From: Gammaproteobacteria bacterium
Lineage (GTDB): Bacteria; Pseudomonadota; Gammaproteobacteria; Eutrophobiales; Eutrophobiaceae
Assembly: GCA_012103475.1 (NCBI GenBank)
Contig: WLWS01000005.1
Location: forward strand, 315,001-379,000
Direction of reading: 5' to 3'
DNA: 64,000 nucleotides
Both the position numbers and the translations under genes were made by a program. How positions within the stretch are numbered: the first letter of the stretch is position 1; each line of letters begins with the position of its first letter. Of the stretch, positions 34,642 to 44,173 are shown in pieces. The notes under the pieces were generated by a model, which made no database searches, was not told the origin of the DNA, and saw only the letters and a program-made list of their open reading frames with translations.

Positions 34642-35640
34642 TTACACTTCTGCTTTTCGCTCCCGACCAAGCAGTTCAAGCACGGCATCGTGTGGGCTGA
34701 TTTCGCCATTGATGACTTTCAGAACTTCGCGGCTAATAGGCATATCGACATCATATTTGTCGGCCAGATCGCAGACCACTCTGGACGTTCTCAGACCTTC
34801 TACAGCCTGGCCAATTTCCGCCTTTGCCTCATCGGGTGACAGGCCTTTGGCCAGAGCCAGACCGAAGCGTCGGTTGCGGGAAAGATCGTCAGTACAGGTG
34901 AGCACCAGATCACCCAGACCAGCCAGACCCATGAAGGTATCTGCGCGGCCACCCATTGCCAGACCCAGACGCATGATTTCCGAGAGTCCTCTGGAGATAA
35001 GCGCGGCTCTGGTATTGGCGCCGAAATGCAGGCCGTCTGCAATACCCGCTGCTATGGCCATGACATTCTTAATGGCCCCGCCTATTTGCACGCCAACGAT
35101 GTCATCATGGGTATAGGTTCTGAATACATCGCAATGGAACAGAGCTGAGAACTCTTCGGCCAGAGCAGAATCTTCTGATGCGATCGTTACGGCGGTCGGC
35201 AGACCTTCGGCTACTTCTTTGGCAAATGAAGGGCCGGACAGGATCGCAACCTTATGCGTTGGTAAGTATTCTTCCACTACCAGATGGTTGAGAGTCAGGG
35301 TGTCAGGTTCAAGTCCTTTGCAGGCAAGACAGATTTTCAGGTGCTGTTTGTCGAAAGCCTGTAATTGTTGCAAAACCGAGCGTAAACCTTCACAGGGAAC
35401 GACTACAAGAACATAGCCTATAGTCTCAGGGAGAGGATCAAACTCTTTTACAGGTATGAGAGTGTCGGGAAAATCGTGGCCAGGTAAATGATAGTTATTG
35501 CATTTATCTGCGATCAGGGAGTCCACATGGCTGGCCATACTGTCCCAAAGCAGGGTCTGGTGATTATTTCGAGCCAGAACCAGGGCCAGAGCTGTTCCCC
35601 ATGATCCTGCGCCGATCACCAGAATGGACTTCTTTTCCAT
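34642..35640 (-). CDS. gpsA: NAD(P)-dependent glycerol-3-phosphate dehydrogenase
   Basis: Reduces dihydroxyacetone phosphate to sn-glycerol-3-phosphate for phospholipid synthesis. The 332-residue protein opens with the Rossmann motif ILVIGAGSWGTALA (about residues 6-19), has LSGPSFAKEVAEGLPTA near 137-153, and the catalytic lysine region GGAIKNVMAIAAGIADG near 187-203. ATG 35638-35640 follows GGAG; an in-frame GTG immediately upstream is less likely. It is the last gene of a yibN-secB-gpsA series like the enterobacterial one. Confidence 0.95.
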   Translation of the reverse strand: MEKKSILVIGAGSWGTALALVLARNNHQTLLWDSMASHVDSLIADKCNNYHLPGHDFPDTLIPVKEFDPLPETIGYVLVVVPCEGLRSVLQQLQAFDKQHLKICLACKGLEPDTLTLNHLVVEEYLPTHKVAILSGPSFAKEVAEGLPTAVTIASEDSALAEEFSALFHCDVFRTYTHDDIVGVQIGGAIKNVMAIAAGIADGLHFGANTRAALISRGLSEIMRLGLAMGGRADTFMGLAGLGDLVLTCTDDLSRNRRFGLALAKGLSPDEAKAEIGQAVEGLRTSRVVCDLADKYDVDMPISREVLKVINGEISPHDAVLELLGRERKAEV

Positions 35641-35661
35641 CACCTGACTCCTGCTCTAAAA

Positions 35662-36162
35662 CTAATGTGTGGTGGCGCTGTTACCCTCTTTTTCCTGCTG
35701 CGCCTGATATTCTTTTTGTGCGTACAGGGCGTCAAAGTTTACCGGCGCCAATAACAACTGAGGAAATCCTCCGCGTGTAACCAGATCGGAGATTGTCTCA
35801 CGTGCGAAGGGAAATAGTATATTCGGACAGGTAGTTGCCAGCATTTTATTGATTGACTCATCCGGTAAACCGGCGATATGAAAGATACCCGCTTGCTGGG
35901 CTTCGATGAGATACATGGTTTTCTCACCTGATTTCACCGTGATAGTCACACTCAACACAGCCTCGAAAATGTCCTCGGCAATTTTTGCGGCTGTATTGCC
36001 TATGTCCATATTAACCGAAGGTTCCCACTCTTCCTGAAAAACCATTGGTGAGTCGGGAATCTCGAATGAGACGTCCTTCACGTAAATTTTCTGTAAGCCG
36101 AATTTTCCCTGCGCCGCTTCATCATCCGTAACGGCCGCCTGGTTTTCCTGTTCTTCTGCCAT
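35662..36162 (-). CDS. secB: Protein-export chaperone SecB
   Basis: Cytosolic tetrameric chaperone that keeps preproteins unfolded and hands them to SecA. The 166-residue protein has the classic segments FGLQKIYVKDVSFE (about 21-34), FQEEWEPSVNMDI (about 42-54) and CPNILFPFARETISDLVTRGGFPQLLLAPVNFDALY (in parts, about 111-148). I start at ATG 36160-36162, because upstream residues are unlike SecB. An acidic N-terminal extension of about 15 residues precedes the core. Confidence 0.95.
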   Translation of the reverse strand: MAEEQENQAAVTDDEAAQGKFGLQKIYVKDVSFEIPDSPMVFQEEWEPSVNMDIGNTAAKIAEDIFEAVLSVTITVKSGEKTMYLIEAQQAGIFHIAGLPDESINKMLATTCPNILFPFARETISDLVTRGGFPQLLLAPVNFDALYAQKEYQAQQEKEGNSATTH

Positions 36163-36179
36163 CTTTAATCTACCTGCTG

Positions 36180-36614
36180 TTATGTATCTTTCGTTAGTGG
36201 AAGGTTCGCATTTTGCCAGCTTGGTAAGCCTCCCTTGAGGCAATAAACCTGTTCGTATCCCTGAGCGGGCAAGCTGCGCGCTACTTTGGTCGAGATCATC
36301 CCACTCGCGCAATAAAATACAAGCGCATCCTTCTTATGCTTGTCGAGCTCTGCTTTTCGAGTAGCCATCTCGCTCTCGGGAATATTGAGCGCTCCCAGAA
36401 TATGATTAGCCGCAAAATCAGACGCAGCGCGAAGATCAATAAGAACAGCGTTTTCCCGATTGACCAGTCGGGTCAATTCAGCCGGTATTATCTGTTTTAC
36501 ACCTGATAGGGCGCCACCATAGAGGTTCCACAGCAATAGCATCAACAATGAAACAAATAGCGATACTAAAAACAGGTGATTACCGATAAATTCGGGAAGT
36601 CGTTCCATAGTCAT
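36180..36614 (-). CDS. Membrane-anchored rhodanese-domain protein (YibN-like)
   Basis: A 144-residue protein with one N-terminal membrane helix (about 15-36) and a single rhodanese domain: NAVLIDLRAASDFAANHI at about 57-74 and the active-site loop FYCASGMIS near 102-110 with the catalytic cysteine. Position directly before secB is as for E. coli YibN, which has been linked to the Sec membrane machinery. E. coli has grxC between yibN and secB; here it is absent. The start is one of two closely spaced ATGs (36614 or 36608). Confidence 0.85.
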   Translation of the reverse strand: MTMERLPEFIGNHLFLVSLFVSLLMLLLWNLYGGALSGVKQIIPAELTRLVNRENAVLIDLRAASDFAANHILGALNIPESEMATRKAELDKHKKDALVFYCASGMISTKVARSLPAQGYEQVYCLKGGLPSWQNANLPLTKDT

Positions 36615-36811
36615 AAATCTGCGCAATTAAGTGAGCTGGGTCAATGAGGCGTGCATAATACGTGATTAGCGCTCGCTTAGAAACTCCAGCGACAGCTTAA
36701 TCCGAGACATCATGCTTGCGGTTTTGCGATCTCGGATTGGAGAAAAATTCATGATAGACTCAGATTTAATTATTTCTTCCAGCATTCCGATTCTCACTTT
36801 TATCCCTATTT

Positions 36812-38380
36812 ATGTCATCTAAACCTGTTATTTTGATTATTCTGGATGGCTGGGGTCATTCTGAAAGTAACGAATTCAACGCTATAAACAGTGCCAGCAA
36901 ACCCACTTTTGATCGTTTGTGGCGTGATTACCCGCATACCCTGATCAGCGCCTCCGGCATCGATGTCGGTTTACCCGGTAATCAGATGGGTAATTCCGAA
37001 GTCGGACACATGAATATCGGTTCTGGTCGGGTTATTGACCAGGATTTCACCCGTATTACCCGCGCTATCGAAGATGGCTCTTTCGCCGATAATGAAATTT
37101 TGATTTCTTCAATAAAATCTGCTGTTGATAAGGACAAGGCTGTGCATATTCTGGGGCTGCTCTCACCCGGAGGTGTCCACAGTCATCAGGAGCATATTTT
37201 CGCCTTGCTCAAACTTGCAAAAACTTCCGGTGCGAAGAAAGTCTACCTGCATGCATTTCTGGATGGCCGCGACACCGCTCCCATGAGCGCCCGGGAGTAC
37301 TTACTCAAAACTGAAGAGGAAATGAAGAAGCTCGGCGATTGTTCAATAGCCAGTATAGTAGGTCGTTTTTATGCAATGGATCGAAATAAAAACTGGGATC
37401 GTACCGAAATTGCCTATCACTTACTCACCGAAGGTAGAGCAGAATTTGAAGCAGAAAGCGGGCTCGCCGGTCTCGATTTGGCTTATGCTCGCGGCGAATC
37501 GGATGAATTCGTAAAACCTACTTCTATAAAAGACCAGAACGGCAGAAATATTTGCATCGACGAGGGCGACACTATTATCTTTGCAAATTATCGGGCCGAC
37601 AGAGCCAGACAACTTTCGCTGGCATTTACAAAATCAGATTTCTCTGGCTTTGAACGAAAGCGAACGCTTGAATCGTCTACGTTTGTCAGTTTGACAGAAT
37701 ACAAAGCTGATTTTGAATTTCCGGTTGCTTTCCCTCCGCTCCAGCATAAGAACGTCTTTGGTGAATACATCGCCGGCCTCGGACTCAGACAGTTGCGAAT
37801 TGCTGAAACTGAAAAATACGCCCACGTTACTTTTTTCTTCAACGGTGGTGAAGAAAAAGTTTTTGAAAACGAGGATCGTAGCCTGGTGCCTTCGCCTCAT
37901 GTGAAAACATATGACGAACAACCGGAAATGAATGCGCTGGAAGTGGCTAGGCAAATGGTCGATGCTATTAACCGTCGTTCCTACGATGCTATTATCAGTA
38001 ATTTTGCTAACGCGGATATGGTCGGTCATACAGGAAATTTTGAGGCTGCTGTCAGCGCTATCGAAACTCTCGATCACTGTATCAAAAAAGTTGTCGAAGC
38101 CGCGCTGGAAAACGGTACTGAGCTGTTGATAACCGCCGACCACGGCAATGCCGAGCAAATGCGTGAATATACGACAGATGGCAGTGAAGCGCAGGCCCAT
38201 ACTGCTCATACCAATAACCTTGTGCCACTTATCTATATCGGTCGCGCGGCAGAAGTTGACCACAACAGTGCTGCCCTATGTGATCTGGCTCCGACCATGC
38301 TTTACCTGATGGGTCTTCCGCAACCCGAAGAAATGACAGGTCGAACTATTTTTCGCCTCTACGAGGAAAGTAAGTACTGA
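36812..38380 (+). CDS. gpmI: 2,3-bisphosphoglycerate-independent phosphoglycerate mutase
   Basis: Manganese-dependent glycolytic enzyme interconverting 3- and 2-phosphoglycerate. The 522-residue protein begins with VILIILDGWGHSE, has the phospho-serine loop MGNSEVGHMNIGSGR (about 59-73), HAFLDGRDTAP near 148-158, FANYRADRARQL near 252-263 and the metal site TADHGNAEQM near 440-449. It starts the plus-strand series gpmI-envC-ctpA-yibQ; its stop overlaps the envC start by one base (TGATG). Confidence 0.96.
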   Translation: MSSKPVILIILDGWGHSESNEFNAINSASKPTFDRLWRDYPHTLISASGIDVGLPGNQMGNSEVGHMNIGSGRVIDQDFTRITRAIEDGSFADNEILISSIKSAVDKDKAVHILGLLSPGGVHSHQEHIFALLKLAKTSGAKKVYLHAFLDGRDTAPMSAREYLLKTEEEMKKLGDCSIASIVGRFYAMDRNKNWDRTEIAYHLLTEGRAEFEAESGLAGLDLAYARGESDEFVKPTSIKDQNGRNICIDEGDTIIFANYRADRARQLSLAFTKSDFSGFERKRTLESSTFVSLTEYKADFEFPVAFPPLQHKNVFGEYIAGLGLRQLRIAETEKYAHVTFFFNGGEEKVFENEDRSLVPSPHVKTYDEQPEMNALEVARQMVDAINRRSYDAIISNFANADMVGHTGNFEAAVSAIETLDHCIKKVVEAALENGTELLITADHGNAEQMREYTTDGSEAQAHTAHTNNLVPLIYIGRAAEVDHNSAALCDLAPTMLYLMGLPQPEEMTGRTIFRLYEESKY

Positions 38381-39567
38381 TGTTTCGCTTTTCTGAATGT
38401 GATTCCAGAAGGAATGTCGGTTTTTTATTCATTCTCATATTTTTGTTTTTTTTACTGCGAACCGCTGTACCTGAAGCTGCTGAAATAAATACGACGCAAA
38501 TCGAGAAAGCACACAAACTGGAAAACATTCGAATTAAAATCAAAGATGTTGAATCCAGCATCGTATCGGCGAAAAATGAAGTTAGCGATCTATATAAACA
38601 AATCCAGCTCAACGAAATAGAGGCTGCGAAAACAGCCGAATTAATAAAGAAGTTCGATGAGCAAATCAAATCCAGACAAGACGAGTTACTAAAACTGGGT
38701 AGAAAAAAGGAAGAGCAGCTGACCATCCTGGACAAACAGCGTCAGCAACTGGCGACGCAAGTTCGGGCAGCTTATAAAACCGGTCGGAACAATTACCTGA
38801 AACTGATACTGAATCAGCAGGATGCAGGCAAAGTTGGCCGGGTTCTGGCCTATTATAATTACGACGTTAAGGCACGCGGCGAACGTATCAGTAGTATCAA
38901 TATCGCTCTTGAGGAAGTTTCGTCACTTGAAAAGAAAATAGAAATAGAAAAGTCGGCAAGCTTGAACCTACAGAAGGAGCAAACCAGTAAACTTGCAGAC
39001 TTTCATGTTTTTCGCCAATCCCGAAAGCAGGCCAGTGACAAATTACAGGCCTTCATTAATGATCAGGGCAGCCAGCTCGAATTTCTCAGAGCCAACGAAG
39101 AAGAACTGAAAAAACTGGTCAGTGAGCTGGAAAAACAGGAACTCGTTATTCAGATTTATGAAGAACGACCACCTTTTAATGAACTACGAGGCAAACTGAA
39201 TTGGCCTGTAAATGGAAAAATCTCATCCCGCTTCGGCAGCCTCAGCAAGGGCGGCAAGCTGAAGCGACAAGGTGTCACAATAGATGCCAGAGTCGGGCTT
39301 GAAGTGAAGGCCATCACATCGGGCAAAGTCGTGTTTGCCGACTGGTTCAGGAATATGGGCCTGCTTGTTATACTTGACCATGGTGACGGTTATATGAGCC
39401 TTTACGGCCATAATGAGAGACTCCTGAAGAAATCAGGCGATCTGGTACTGGCAGGCGACGTCATTGCCCGGGTTGGTGACACTGGTGGACAACAGGCTCC
39501 CGGACTCTATTTTGAAATAAGGCAGGCTGGAAACCCCGTTAACCCCAAGCTCTGGTGTAAATACTGA
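38380..39567 (+). CDS. envC: Murein hydrolase activator EnvC
   Basis: Periplasmic activator of AmiA/AmiB amidases at the division septum, recruited through FtsEX. The 395-residue protein has an N-terminal hydrophobic segment (about 12-30), a long coiled coil (about 45-260) and a C-terminal LytM/M23 fold (about 280-392). The peptidase site is degenerate: Q and Y replace the metal histidines of HxxxD and HxH (QGVTIDA, LYFEIRQ), while YGHN is kept, as in known EnvC. That supports an activator rather than an enzyme. Confidence 0.9.
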   Translation: MFRFSECDSRRNVGFLFILIFLFFLLRTAVPEAAEINTTQIEKAHKLENIRIKIKDVESSIVSAKNEVSDLYKQIQLNEIEAAKTAELIKKFDEQIKSRQDELLKLGRKKEEQLTILDKQRQQLATQVRAAYKTGRNNYLKLILNQQDAGKVGRVLAYYNYDVKARGERISSINIALEEVSSLEKKIEIEKSASLNLQKEQTSKLADFHVFRQSRKQASDKLQAFINDQGSQLEFLRANEEELKKLVSELEKQELVIQIYEERPPFNELRGKLNWPVNGKISSRFGSLSKGGKLKRQGVTIDARVGLEVKAITSGKVVFADWFRNMGLLVILDHGDGYMSLYGHNERLLKKSGDLVLAGDVIARVGDTGGQQAPGLYFEIRQAGNPVNPKLWCKY

Positions 39568-39694
39568 GGGATGCTTGTCAGGCGTGTTCCTGCGCCTGTA
39601 TCCTGTCAGCTGAATCAGCTTAAAGGCAACCAAAGTCATTCTTTCAGGTCAGAAGACATAAGGAATTTTAGACTCATAAAATTTGGAGTACAGA

Positions 39695-41023
39695 ATGAAA
39701 TCATTATCGTTTTACATTTTTCTGCATACAGCAGTGCTTGTGACCTGGGTCTCAACTACCGCTGCAATAGAAGCAGAAGCTGAGCAAGTTGCGGGTTCAG
39801 AATTACAGACTTTGCCACTTGATGAGTTAAAAACCTTTACTCAGGTTTTCGTCAAGATAAAAAATGACTACGTACAGGAAGTTAACGACAGGGAACTACT
39901 GGAAAACGCTATTCGAGGAATGCTGGAAGGTCTCGACCCGCATTCAGCTTATCTGGACAAAAGCGCCTATACCGATCTTCAGGAAGGAACTTCCGGTGAA
40001 TTCGGGGGCCTTGGAATTGAGGTCGGCATGGAAGATGGTTTTGTAAAAGTGATTTCTCCAATCGATGACACTCCCGCAGAAAAGGCCGGAATCGAAGCCG
40101 GGGATCTGATTATTCGACTGGACGAAGTGCCGGTAAAAGGCATGGCCCTGAACGATGCGGTTAAATCAATGCGCGGCAAACCCGGCACGGATATTGTCCT
40201 GACCATCGTTCGCGATGGAGAGGATGCTCCGCTTAAAATTGTTATTACGCGTGCCATTATTAAAGTTAAAAGTATGCGTACCAGCACACTCGAACCGGGC
40301 CTCGGCTATTTACGAATATCACAGTTTCAGGCGCATACAGGCGAAGACATGCGCAAAGCACTGGAAAAACTGAAATCTGATAACAACAACCAGCTTAATG
40401 GACTGATTCTGGATTTACGTAACAATCCCGGTGGTGTCCTTGGCGCAGCGGTGGCTGTTTCTGATTTGTTTCTGGAGAAAGGCCTTATTGTTTACACCGA
40501 AGGCAGAGTGAAAGACTCCAAACTGAAATTCAGTGCCAAACCGACTGACATGATTGATAGAGCACCACTTATTGTTCTTGTTAACGGGGGCTCAGCTTCA
40601 GCTTCAGAAATTGTTGCCGGTGCTCTGCAGGATCACAAGCGAGCGATCATCATGGGTGAAAAAACATTCGGCAAAGGATCTGTTCAAACAATTCTGCCGC
40701 TGGAAACCGAATCTGCATTGAAACTAACTACAGCCCGCTACTACACTCCGTCCGGACGCTCAATTCAGGCTTCCGGAATCATACCGGACATAGTCATTGA
40801 CAAGGTCAAGATCGAAAAACTCGACATACCGGATAACAGCATTAAGGAAGCGAACCTGGCCCGGCATCTGGAAAATGACACGAATCCTGCTAACGATATC
40901 AGCAAAGGTGATCCCGAGCTGGAAAAACAGAAGTCTGAAACGCCTCTCGCGAAAAGAGACTATGCGCTTTATGAGGCCCTGAATGTCCTCAAAGGTCTGC
41001 TTATTCTGAGCAAACAAGGCTGA
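39695..41023 (+). CDS. Carboxy-terminal processing protease (S41 family)
   Basis: Periplasmic serine protease of the CtpA/Prc family, 442 residues. A signal peptide (about 1-24) is followed by a PDZ domain (about 80-165: GLGIEVGMEDGFVKVISPIDDTPAEKAGI region) and the S41 core with the catalytic serine in NGGSASASEIVAGAL (about 301-315) and lysine in GEKTFGKGSVQT (about 325-336). ATG 39695 follows GGAG. Such proteases trim lipoproteins and peptidoglycan hydrolases, in line with the envC neighbour. Confidence 0.93.
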   Translation: MKSLSFYIFLHTAVLVTWVSTTAAIEAEAEQVAGSELQTLPLDELKTFTQVFVKIKNDYVQEVNDRELLENAIRGMLEGLDPHSAYLDKSAYTDLQEGTSGEFGGLGIEVGMEDGFVKVISPIDDTPAEKAGIEAGDLIIRLDEVPVKGMALNDAVKSMRGKPGTDIVLTIVRDGEDAPLKIVITRAIIKVKSMRTSTLEPGLGYLRISQFQAHTGEDMRKALEKLKSDNNNQLNGLILDLRNNPGGVLGAAVAVSDLFLEKGLIVYTEGRVKDSKLKFSAKPTDMIDRAPLIVLVNGGSASASEIVAGALQDHKRAIIMGEKTFGKGSVQTILPLETESALKLTTARYYTPSGRSIQASGIIPDIVIDKVKIEKLDIPDNSIKEANLARHLENDTNPANDISKGDPELEKQKSETPLAKRDYALYEALNVLKGLLILSKQG

Positions 41024-41037
41024 TCGAATTCGCGACG

Positions 41038-41838
41038 ATGAAAAACACCACACTTGCAACTTATCTGTTGCTGAGTGTCGTTGTATCTCTGTTTATCTCT
41101 GCCCCGCTCAGTGCAGAGAACGGTAAACAAGCGCTCATTAGTATTGTTATCGACGATATTGGCTATCGATTACACGAAGATCTTCGGGCAATAGGCCTCC
41201 CCGGTCAGGTCGCATTTGCCATCATGCCGCATTCGCCACACGCAGGACAAATGTCGGCATTAGCGAATGAACTGGGTAAAGATGTTTTGCTGCACCTGCC
41301 TATGCAGGCTACTTCCGATGACAAAAATCGTTTTCTTGGCCCCGGCGCACTTACTTTGCAAATGACTCACAGTGAATTCATTCAGGTTCTTGATTCGAGT
41401 CTTCGCTCGGTCCCGCATGCTAGTGGAGTCAATAACCATATGGGCAGCTTACTTACACGTCATCCGGGACACATGGCGTGGTTAATGGAATCACTGAAAA
41501 GTCGTAATAAGTATTATCTTGATAGTGTTACCAGCAACCGCAGCGTGGCAATAAATGTCGCGCGGGAAATGGCTCTGCCGCATTTGCGCCGGGATGTATT
41601 TTTAGACAATATTCAAAATGATGAAAAAATAGAAACCCAATTCGACGAGCTTATCAGCATAGCTAAACGAAAAGGTTACGCTATCGCTATCGGACATCCC
41701 TACCCTGAGACAATGTCCGTACTATCCAGAAAACTTCTACTACTGGATAAAATCGGTGTCAAATTGATCAGCCCGCGAGACATGCTGGCCAGAAAAAAGG
41801 GTACAGCTTCCTTACATAAAATATCTTTGCAGAAATAA
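41038..41838 (+). CDS. Divergent polysaccharide deacetylase family protein (YibQ-like)
   Basis: A 266-residue exported protein with a signal peptide (about 1-29) and a NodB-like barrel of the divergent polysaccharide deacetylase family: ISIVIDDIGYRLHEDLRAI (about 35-54), AIMPHSPHAGQMSALA, LLHLPMQA (about 86-93), NNHMGSLLTRH and AIGHPYPET. The metal-site motifs differ from classic deacetylases, so the activity is unproven. It follows ctpA by 15 bases and closes the gpmI-envC-ctpA-yibQ series. Confidence 0.9.
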   Translation: MKNTTLATYLLLSVVVSLFISAPLSAENGKQALISIVIDDIGYRLHEDLRAIGLPGQVAFAIMPHSPHAGQMSALANELGKDVLLHLPMQATSDDKNRFLGPGALTLQMTHSEFIQVLDSSLRSVPHASGVNNHMGSLLTRHPGHMAWLMESLKSRNKYYLDSVTSNRSVAINVAREMALPHLRRDVFLDNIQNDEKIETQFDELISIAKRKGYAIAIGHPYPETMSVLSRKLLLLDKIGVKLISPRDMLARKKGTASLHKISLQK

Positions 41839-41845
41839 GCCGGAA

Positions 41846-43525
41846 CTAACGACCTTTGCCTCGAGTGGCAAGCCACAATACGCCTGCTCCGACACCACCT
41901 AGAATCCACGATACCAATGGGAATTGCCCTATCATCACCGGCGTGTTTCCATCGAGACCATAAAGTCCGTAAAGAACGACTCCGCCCAGTACCAGTGAAG
42001 ACCCGATAATCGCCAGAATATTCCGCCGATTATACTGTTGCATTTCTGATTGCAGGCGCTCAAGTTCCTCAGAATGCCATTCTACGTGGATCTTGCCTTC
42101 TCGCATTTTTTCCACAAGATCGATTATTTTGTTTGGCATGTCGGGCAGACGCTCGAGCCAGTGTGGAACATTATACTTGGTTCCTTCAATCAAACCGCTG
42201 AGCCCAACACGTTTACTCATCCAGTGCTCGAATAATGGCTTTGTCGTTTTCCAGACATCAAGATCAGGATCCAGCTGTCTCCCCAGACCCTCAACATTCA
42301 CCAGCGTTTTCTGAAGAAGAATCAGCTGCGGTAAAATCGGCATATTAAATTGCCTTGCGGTTTGAAAAAGTCGCAACAATATTGTGCCGAATGAAATGTT
42401 GTGCAGTGAACGATCAAACATTGGCTCACACACTGTTCGAATAGCTGATTCAAATTCATCAACACGGGTATTGGAAGGCACCCAGCCTGATTCAACATGA
42501 AGCGTTGCAACTTTTTTATAGTCTCGATTCAGAAATGCCAGAAAATTTTCAGCCAGATAACGTTGATCGAATTCACTGAGAGAACTCATAATACCGAAAT
42601 CTACTACAGCAATCTGAGCATCCCCATTTTCTCCTGGTCGAATAAAAATATTCCCGGGATGCATATCGGCGTGAAAAAAACTGTCGCGCACAACCTGAGT
42701 AAGAAAAAGCTCAATTCCATTTTCAGCCAATCTGTGCATGTCAACACCAGCTGCACGCAAACCCTGTATATCACTAACAGGAATACCCGTAATCTTTTCC
42801 ATGACCATGACTTTACTGGTCGTTAAATCCCATTCGACTTCGGGCACATACATTAATTCTGAGTCTTTGAAGTTTCTTCGAAGTTGCGAAGCGTTAGCGG
42901 CTTCACGCATTAAATCCAGTTCTTCAAGGAGTGTTTTTTCAAATTCGCTGACAACATTCGTCGGTTTCAGCTTACGTACCTCTGCCCAATACACTTCAGC
43001 CTTTGCTGCCAGTACATGCATCAGACTGAGATCCCTTTTGATTATCTTTTCTATATCTGATCTGACGACTTTTACAATCATCTGCCGGCCATCTTTCAAA
43101 GTCGCACTATGTACCTGGGCGATAGAGGCAGACGCGAGAGGCTGTTCGTCGAACTCCAGAAACAACTCATCTATCTTCCCGTCTAAAGCCTGTTCAATTA
43201 TATCTTTCGCTAGATCACCAGAAAAAGGAGGAACATTGTCCTGCAACTTTGCAAGCTCGTTGGCGTAGGCTTCCGGCAGCAAATCGCGACGGGTAGACAG
43301 TATCTGCCCGAATTTTACGTATATCGGACCGAGTTCCTCAAGAGCGAGACGCACTCGTTCGGCATTCGGGCGTTTTTTACGTGACCACCAGTTCCAGGGC
43401 AATAATCTTTCGATAAAACGAACTGAACGAAAAATATGCAGTGCAAACACGAGTTCATCAAGACCATGACGAATAAGTACCCGCTGAATACCGAGTAAGC
43501 GTTTAGTTTGGGCAAGGGTTAACAT
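41846..43525 (-). CDS. ubiB: Ubiquinone biosynthesis kinase-like protein UbiB
   Basis: Atypical kinase/ATPase of the ABC1/COQ8 family needed for ubiquinone synthesis. The 559-residue protein carries the KxGQ motif (YVKFGQILSTRRDLLP, about 69-84), the Ala-rich loop PLASASIAQVH near 127-137, and kinase-like HADMHPGNIF and VVDFGIMS near 285-312. Two membrane helices are at the C-terminus (about 499-550). It is the last gene of the series ubiE-ubiJ-ubiB, 5 bases after ubiJ. Confidence 0.95.
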   Translation of the reverse strand: MLTLAQTKRLLGIQRVLIRHGLDELVFALHIFRSVRFIERLLPWNWWSRKKRPNAERVRLALEELGPIYVKFGQILSTRRDLLPEAYANELAKLQDNVPPFSGDLAKDIIEQALDGKIDELFLEFDEQPLASASIAQVHSATLKDGRQMIVKVVRSDIEKIIKRDLSLMHVLAAKAEVYWAEVRKLKPTNVVSEFEKTLLEELDLMREAANASQLRRNFKDSELMYVPEVEWDLTTSKVMVMEKITGIPVSDIQGLRAAGVDMHRLAENGIELFLTQVVRDSFFHADMHPGNIFIRPGENGDAQIAVVDFGIMSSLSEFDQRYLAENFLAFLNRDYKKVATLHVESGWVPSNTRVDEFESAIRTVCEPMFDRSLHNISFGTILLRLFQTARQFNMPILPQLILLQKTLVNVEGLGRQLDPDLDVWKTTKPLFEHWMSKRVGLSGLIEGTKYNVPHWLERLPDMPNKIIDLVEKMREGKIHVEWHSEELERLQSEMQQYNRRNILAIIGSSLVLGGVVLYGLYGLDGNTPVMIGQFPLVSWILGGVGAGVLWLATRGKGR

Positions 43526-43529
43526 TGGT

Positions 43530-44123
43530 TTAGTTCAACTTCTCCGATTTCCGTAAGCGCTCAACCCGCAACTTGAGTCTTTCCACATCATTACGCAGTA
43601 TATCAACATCATTGATAAACTCCGCCATTTCCGACTTTTCAAGGCTAAGGTTTTTTTCGAATCTCAGGTATTCACTAATGTCCTGCTGAAATTTGTGATG
43701 GGTATCCTGGAGTAAATCAAAGCCTCCTCTAAACATCCTTCCCATTTGATGGGCAAGAGAATCGCCAAACCAGACCGCAAGTTGCTCCTCCCAGTCCATT
43801 TCAATATCCTGCATAATGCTTTGAAACGTTTGCGCCAGACCAACGTCGCCAACAATTTCAAGACTACCCGATGATTGTCGGGAATGCAAAAGATAGGCGA
43901 TCATGTCACCCGGCGTTGCCCGAATGCTAACTCCGGGTTTTTCTCGAGATTCGCTCAGGAGTCGTATACCAGAGCCTGAAGGAACAAGATACACGATGAA
44001 TTCGGTGTTCAATAATTCCAGCAAAATAATTTGGCCGGAAATCGCAGACAGCCTCTTTACTGCATCCTGATCAAGTCTGATCAGCTTGTTTAACTGCTGT
44101 TCAACTTTAGTTAATAAGCGCAT
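43530..44123 (-). CDS. ubiJ: Ubiquinone biosynthesis accessory factor UbiJ
   Basis: A 197-residue protein with an N-terminal SCP2-like lipid-binding domain (about 15-115: GDMIAYLLHS, GDVGLAQTFQSIMQDIEMDWEEQLA) and a C-terminal helical coil (about 140-195). UbiJ binds ubiquinone intermediates and holds the Ubi enzyme complex together. The position between ubiE and ubiB is diagnostic. Confidence 0.92.
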   Translation of the reverse strand: MRLLTKVEQQLNKLIRLDQDAVKRLSAISGQIILLELLNTEFIVYLVPSGSGIRLLSESREKPGVSIRATPGDMIAYLLHSRQSSGSLEIVGDVGLAQTFQSIMQDIEMDWEEQLAVWFGDSLAHQMGRMFRGGFDLLQDTHHKFQQDISEYLRFEKNLSLEKSEMAEFINDVDILRNDVERLKLRVERLRKSEKLN

Positions 44124-44173
44124 TTCTGGTAACCTTCCCGATTCGCCTTTTGCGTAATCAGAGCCTTGTACTA

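Noticed and set aside
37634..38263. 209-residue minus-strand frame opposite gpmI
   Set aside because: Antisense to a highly conserved gene; composition mirrors gpmI and no recognisable domain is present.
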